NCBI GenBank assembly: GCA_035718085.1
Contig: DASTHS010000007.1
Span: 1 to 7,833, forward strand
Reading direction: 5' to 3'
Source: DASTHS01 sp035718085
Lineage (GTDB): Bacteria > Actinomycetota > Acidimicrobiia > Acidimicrobiales > Palsa-688
DNA length: 7,833 nucleotides
Below, piece after piece: positions 4,584 to 7,833 of this stretch. The notes beneath the pieces were generated by a model. The model was not told where the DNA came from. It saw nothing but the letters and a program-made list of their open reading frames with translations, and did no database searches. Within the stretch, counting starts at the first letter, position 1, and every line of letters begins with the position of its first letter. The position numbers and the translations under genes are program-made.

Positions 4584-6560
4584 TCACGCCCCGCCGTCGA
4601 CGGCCATCGGCGGCCCGTCGAGGTGGGCGACGACCTCGGCGGCCAGACGGCCGGCGAAGTCGTCGACGGTGACGCCCTTCTCGACCCGCTCGACACCCCT
4701 GGCGTTCACCCCGACGGTGCCTGCGTCGACGTCGTCGTCGCCGACCACCAGCAGGTAGGGCACCTTCTGCAGTCGGCCGCGACGCACGCGGGCCCCGACG
4801 CCCTCGTCGGCGGCGACGACCTCGACGCGCCGGCCCTCGGCCCGGAGGCGGTCGGCGACGCGCGCGGCGTAGGCCAGGTGGTCGTCGCGCACGGGCAGCA
4901 CCTGCACCTGCACGGGGGCCAGCCATGCCGGGAAGTTGCCGGCGTAGTGCTCGAGCAGGATCCCGAAGAACCGCTCGATCGACCCGAAGAGGGCCCGGTG
5001 GATCACGTAGGGGGCGTGACGCTCGTTGTCGGCGCCCACGTAGGTCAGCTCGAAGCGACGCGCCAGCTGCAGGTCGACCTGCAACGTCGACATCTGCCAG
5101 CGCCGGCCGATGGCGTCACGCACGTGCACGTCGATCTTCGGGGCGTAGAAGGCGCCCTCGCCCTCGGCGACGACGTAGGGCACCCCGGCGGCCTCGAGGG
5201 CCTCGGTGAGGGCGGCCTCGGCGCGGTCCCACTCGTCGTCGGCGCCGATGCGCTTGTCGGGCCGGGTGGCCAGCTCCGCCTCGAAGTCGGTGAGGCCGAA
5301 GGTGCGCAGCAGGTGCAGCACGAACGCCAGGAGGCTGACCAGCTCCGGGCCCAGCTGCTCGGCGGTGCAGAAGATGTGGCTGTCGTCCTGGGTGAAGCCC
5401 CGCGCCCGCATCAGCCCGTTGAGCACGCCGGACCGCTCGAAGCGGTAGACGGTGCCGAACTCGAACAGCCGCAGGGGCAGGTCGCGGTAGCTGTGCAGCC
5501 CGTCTTTGTAGATGAGCATGTGCATCGGGCAGTTCATGGGCTTCGGGTAGTAGGTGGCGCCCTCGAGCTCCATGGGCGGGTACATGCCCTCCCGGTACCA
5601 CTGGAGGTGGCCGGAGGTCTCGAACAGCGTCGACTTGGCCAGGTGCGGGGTGTAGACGAACTGGTAGCCGGCCCGCTCGTGCTCGGCCCGGCTGTGGTCT
5701 TCCATGACCTTGCGGACCAGGCCGCCCTTGGGGTGGAACACCGCCAGGCCGCCGCCGATCTCGGGCGGGAAGTGGAACAGGTCGAGCTCGGCGCCGAGCT
5801 TGCGGTGGTCGCGCTTCTCCGCCTCGGCGAGGCGGGCGAGGTGCTCGTCGAGCGCCTTGCGCGACTCCCAGGCGGTGCCGTAGATCCGCTGCAGCTGGGG
5901 ACGGTGCTCGTCGCCGCGCCAGTAGGCGGCGGCGACCTTCTGCAGCTTGAAGTGCCCGAGGCGGCGGGTGCTCGGCACGTGCGGGCCGCGGCAGAGGTCG
6001 ACGAAGGCGTCGCCGTTGCGGTAGGTGCTCACCACCCCGTCGGCGGCGCCCTCGGCGGCGTCGACCCCCTCGATGATCTCCACCTTGTAGGGCTGGTCGG
6101 CGAACAGTTCGAGGCCCTCCCCCACCGAGTGCTCCTCGCGGGTGAACGGCTGGCCTTCGGCGACGATCTCGCGCATCGCCGCCTCGATCCGTTCGAGGTC
6201 GGCGTCGGAGAATCGGGCGCCGCCCGGCAGGTCGAAGTCGTAGTAGAAGCCGTCGGCGATGGCCGGGCCGATGGCGTAGCGGGCGCCGGGCCACAGCCGG
6301 GTGACGGCCTGGGCCATCACGTGGGCGGTGGAGTGGCGCAGCACCTCACGCCCGGCGGGGCTGTCGTCGGTCACCACGGCGACGGTGGCGCCGTCGGGCA
6401 ACGGGCGGGTGAGGTCGGCCTCGGCCCCGTCGACGACGACCGCCACTGCCGCCTTGGCCAGGCGCGAGCCGATCGAGGCGGCGAGGTCGGCGCCAGTCGC
6501 CCCCTGTTCGAGCTGGCGGGACGACCCGTCGGGCAGCGACACGGTGATGCTGGCAGCCAT
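4584..6560 (-). CDS. thrS: Threonyl-tRNA synthetase
   Basis: A 658-residue class II aminoacyl-tRNA synthetase that charges tRNA(Thr) in the cytoplasm; the length is typical. Domains in order: TGS (1-65); the second editing domain with HxxxH (H76, H80) and C190/H194 in DLCRGPH, which removes mischarged serine; the catalytic core with zinc ligands C344 (in MNCPMHM), H395 (in DDSHIF) and H521 (in VIHRALFGS), matching the E. coli Cys-His-His set shifted by about ten; motif 2 around YRFERSG; and the C-terminal anticodon-binding domain (about 555-650, with KVPYLLVVGD). All editing and catalytic residues checked are present, so it looks fully functional. The ATG at 6560 starts right before the TGS domain; upstream codons enter mshC. 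No Shine-Dalgarno is visible, but TAACCT lies 8 nt upstream. The gap to mshC is 37 bp, too short for a T-box leader, and to HIT 16 bp. Confidence 0.97.
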   Translation of the reverse strand: MAASITVSLPDGSSRQLEQGATGADLAASIGSRLAKAAVAVVVDGAEADLTRPLPDGATVAVVTDDSPAGREVLRHSTAHVMAQAVTRLWPGARYAIGPAIADGFYYDFDLPGGARFSDADLERIEAAMREIVAEGQPFTREEHSVGEGLELFADQPYKVEIIEGVDAAEGAADGVVSTYRNGDAFVDLCRGPHVPSTRRLGHFKLQKVAAAYWRGDEHRPQLQRIYGTAWESRKALDEHLARLAEAEKRDHRKLGAELDLFHFPPEIGGGLAVFHPKGGLVRKVMEDHSRAEHERAGYQFVYTPHLAKSTLFETSGHLQWYREGMYPPMELEGATYYPKPMNCPMHMLIYKDGLHSYRDLPLRLFEFGTVYRFERSGVLNGLMRARGFTQDDSHIFCTAEQLGPELVSLLAFVLHLLRTFGLTDFEAELATRPDKRIGADDEWDRAEAALTEALEAAGVPYVVAEGEGAFYAPKIDVHVRDAIGRRWQMSTLQVDLQLARRFELTYVGADNERHAPYVIHRALFGSIERFFGILLEHYAGNFPAWLAPVQVQVLPVRDDHLAYAARVADRLRAEGRRVEVVAADEGVGARVRRGRLQKVPYLLVVGDDDVDAGTVGVNARGVERVEKGVTVDDFAGRLAAEVVAHLDGPPMAVDGGA

Positions 6561-6568
6561 GGCGCCCG

Positions 6569-6574
6569 AGGTTA
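6569..6574 (-). promoter_or_regulatory. Candidate -10 box (TAACCT) for a leaderless thrS transcript
   Basis: On the minus strand TAACCT matches TANNNT and ends 8 nt before the thrS ATG at 6560, in the short mshC-thrS gap, where no Shine-Dalgarno is present. It could give thrS its own leaderless transcript besides read-through from mshC. No good -35 is seen, and the upstream position falls at the mshC 3' end. Confidence 0.4.
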
Positions 6575-6597
6575 CGGGACGCCCGGCTCGGCGCCGC

Positions 6598-7797
6598 TCA
6601 CGCGTCGACGCCGAGCAGCGCGGCGGCCTCCGACACCCCCAGGCCGCTGGCGGCGGCGTCGTCGAGCACCTCGATGGCGCGGGGGGTGTCGAGGTCGCGG
6701 TCGAGGCAGGCGCGCACCTCGTCGAGGGCGGCGTCACCGGGGCCGGCGGCCCGCCACCGCTCGACGCGCTCGGCCGCGACGGGCAGCAGCCCGTCGTGCC
6801 ACTCCCAGCTGTCGCGGTAGTGGTGGGCGAGCACGGCGAGGCGGATGGCCGCCGGGTCCCAGGTCTCGAGGAGGTCGTGCACGAAGACGAGGTTGCCGAG
6901 CGACTTCGACATCTTCGCCCCGCCGAGGCGCACCATGCCGACGTGCATCCAGTGGCGCACGAACGGCTCGCCGGTGACCGCCTGCGACTGGGCGGCCTCG
7001 CACTCGTGGTGGGGGAAGATCAGGTCGGCGCCGCCGCCGTGCTGGTCGATCGTCTCGCCGAGCTCGCGCATGGCCAGCGCCGAGCACTCGATGTGCCAGC
7101 CGGGGCGCCCCGGGCCCCACAGCGACTCCCAGCTCGGCTCGTCGGGCGCCGACGGCTGCCAGAGCACGAAGTCGAGGGGGTCGCGCTTGTGGGGGTCGTC
7201 GGGGTTGCCGCCCCGCTCGGCGGCGAGCTCGAGCATGGTGGCCCGGTCGAGGTGGCTGACGGCGCCGAACTGCTCGAAGGTCGACGCGTCGAAGTAGACG
7301 CCGCCGCCGGCCTGGTAGGCGTGTCCCGACTCGAGCACCATGCCGATGAAGCCGAGGATGTCGGGGATCGCCGAGGTGGCGCGCGGCTCCGACCACGCCG
7401 GCAGCAGGCCGAGCGCCTTCATGTCGGCGTCGAAGCGGGCGACCTCTTCTGCTGCGAGGTCGAGGAAGTGCACGCCGAGCTCCCGGGCCTTGCCCAGGAT
7501 GCTGTCGTCGACATCGGTGATGTTGCGCACGCAGCGGGTCTCGTGACCCCGGTCGCGCAGGCGTCGCTGCAGCACGTCGTAGGGGAGGTAGGTGGCGGCG
7601 TGACCCATGTGGGCCGCGTCGTACGGCGTGATGCCGCACGTGTACATCATCACGATGGGCCCGGGCTCGAAGGGCAGGACCTCCCGCCGGGCGGTGCACC
7701 ACAGGCGCAGCGGCTCGCCGGCCTGGGCGGGGACCTCGGCCACCGGCGGGTTGCGGGGGTCGACCCCCTCCCCCGCTCCCAGCAGGTGCTCGTTCAT
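6598..7797 (-). CDS. mshC: MshC: cysteine:GlcN-inositol ligase of mycothiol biosynthesis
   Basis: A 399-residue class I CysRS-like enzyme that uses ATP to join cysteine to 1-D-myo-inosityl-2-amino-2-deoxy-glucopyranoside, the step before acetylation to mycothiol, the actinobacterial thiol. It has YTCGITPYDAAHMGHAATY at 52-70, where the ITPYD-HMGHAATY form is typical of MshC rather than CysS (GPTVYD-HIGHAR). It contains the HIGH-type H63-M-G-H66, WHIEC with C238, PHHE with H263/H264, and KMSKS (295-299). Likely zinc ligands are C54, C238 and a His of the PHHE pair. The segment after KMSKS (GNLVFV, DPAAIRLAVLAHHYR, WEW) is also MshC-like, and only about 100 residues follow, without the longer C-terminal tRNA-binding part of CysRS. 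The ATG at 7797 is preferred over the in-frame GTG at 7806 because TAGCGT lies 7 nt upstream; no Shine-Dalgarno is visible for either. It is first in the minus-strand run mshC-thrS-HIT. A short CysRS is the less likely alternative. Confidence 0.9.
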   Translation of the reverse strand: MNEHLLGAGEGVDPRNPPVAEVPAQAGEPLRLWCTARREVLPFEPGPIVMMYTCGITPYDAAHMGHAATYLPYDVLQRRLRDRGHETRCVRNITDVDDSILGKARELGVHFLDLAAEEVARFDADMKALGLLPAWSEPRATSAIPDILGFIGMVLESGHAYQAGGGVYFDASTFEQFGAVSHLDRATMLELAAERGGNPDDPHKRDPLDFVLWQPSAPDEPSWESLWGPGRPGWHIECSALAMRELGETIDQHGGGADLIFPHHECEAAQSQAVTGEPFVRHWMHVGMVRLGGAKMSKSLGNLVFVHDLLETWDPAAIRLAVLAHHYRDSWEWHDGLLPVAAERVERWRAAGPGDAALDEVRACLDRDLDTPRAIEVLDDAAASGLGVSEAAALLGVDA

Positions 7798-7804
7798 CGA
7801 AACC

Positions 7805-7810
7805 ACGCTA
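7805..7810 (-). promoter_or_regulatory. Candidate -10 box (TAGCGT) for a leaderless mshC transcript
   Basis: TAGCGT on the minus strand fits TANNNT and ends 7 nt before the ATG at 7797. It overlaps the alternative GTG at 7806, which would then not be transcribed. The expected -35 position is at the window edge and shows no clear TTGACA-like hexamer. TATCGA at 7816-7821 is a weaker alternative. Confidence 0.4.
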
Positions 7811-7833
7811 ACGGCTCGATACCTGCAGACATT

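Noticed and set aside
4568..4696. Longer HIT protein starting at ATG 4696
   Set aside because: It would overlap the thrS 3' end by 113 bp and adds Ser/Arg/Pro-rich sequence unlike the family; GTG 4567 gives the expected N-terminus.
6561..6597. T-box riboswitch upstream of thrS
   Set aside because: Only 37 bp separate mshC and thrS, with no room for the T-box stem I and antiterminator and no matching conserved bases.
4512..6977. Plus-strand open frame of 821 codons across thrS
   Set aside because: It is antisense to thrS and parts of mshC and HIT, has biased composition and no recognisable motifs; the minus-strand proteins have complete catalytic residues.
7798..7806. GTG 7806 as the mshC start
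   Set aside because: It adds only three residues and overlaps the candidate -10 box; ATG at 7797 has the right distance from that box. The evidence is modest.

Overview
The window is very GC-rich, gene-dense chromosomal DNA. It has the marks of Actinomycetota: a mycothiol ligase (MshC), a phosphatidylinositol-phosphate-synthase-type CDP-alcohol transferase, the EF-G2 paralogue of EF-G, and a HIT protein next to thrS as in mycobacteria. The divergence from mycobacterial proteins recalled from memory suggests a non-mycobacterial, perhaps Acidimicrobiia-like lineage; that placement is inference.

Layout. Positions 1-427 (minus) hold the N-terminal 142 codons of pgsA, cut by the window edge. A 97-bp divergent region (428-524) carries a candidate -10 box for each direction and, on the plus side, a hairpin-rich leader. 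Positions 525-2588 (plus) encode EF-G2. After an 88-bp gap with a strong hairpin, 2677-4011 (plus) encodes an exported PF04185-type phosphoesterase with a signal peptide, ten cysteines and a C-terminal Pro-rich/hydrophobic/Arg-rich tail. It converges, 10 bp apart, on a minus-strand block read right to left: mshC (6598-7797), thrS (4584-6560) and a HIT hydrolase (4022-4567), with gaps of 37 and 16 bp. Every stretch over 100 bp is coding.

How the genes relate. ThrS charges tRNA(Thr). MshC, a CysRS-derived ligase, joins cysteine to GlcN-inositol in mycothiol synthesis. The HIT protein probably cleaves dinucleoside polyphosphates such as Ap4A, which aminoacyl-tRNA synthetases make as a by-product. 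PgsA should make phosphatidylinositol phosphate from inositol-1-phosphate, the same inositol pool that feeds mycothiol. In Mycobacterium tuberculosis the order is thrS - HIT - pgsA1 on one strand (recalled, not searched). Here the same order and strand persist, but the two plus-strand genes sit between HIT and pgsA.

No CRISPR array, transposase, phage gene, tRNA, rRNA or clear new multi-gene system was found. The best leads are an EF-G2 lacking two GTPase-critical residues, a C-terminal sorting-like tail on the phosphoesterase, TANNNT boxes 6-8 nt before three start codons (a leaderless-transcript signature), three GGGCCC palindromes in the EF-G2 leader, and the split thrS-HIT-pgsA block.
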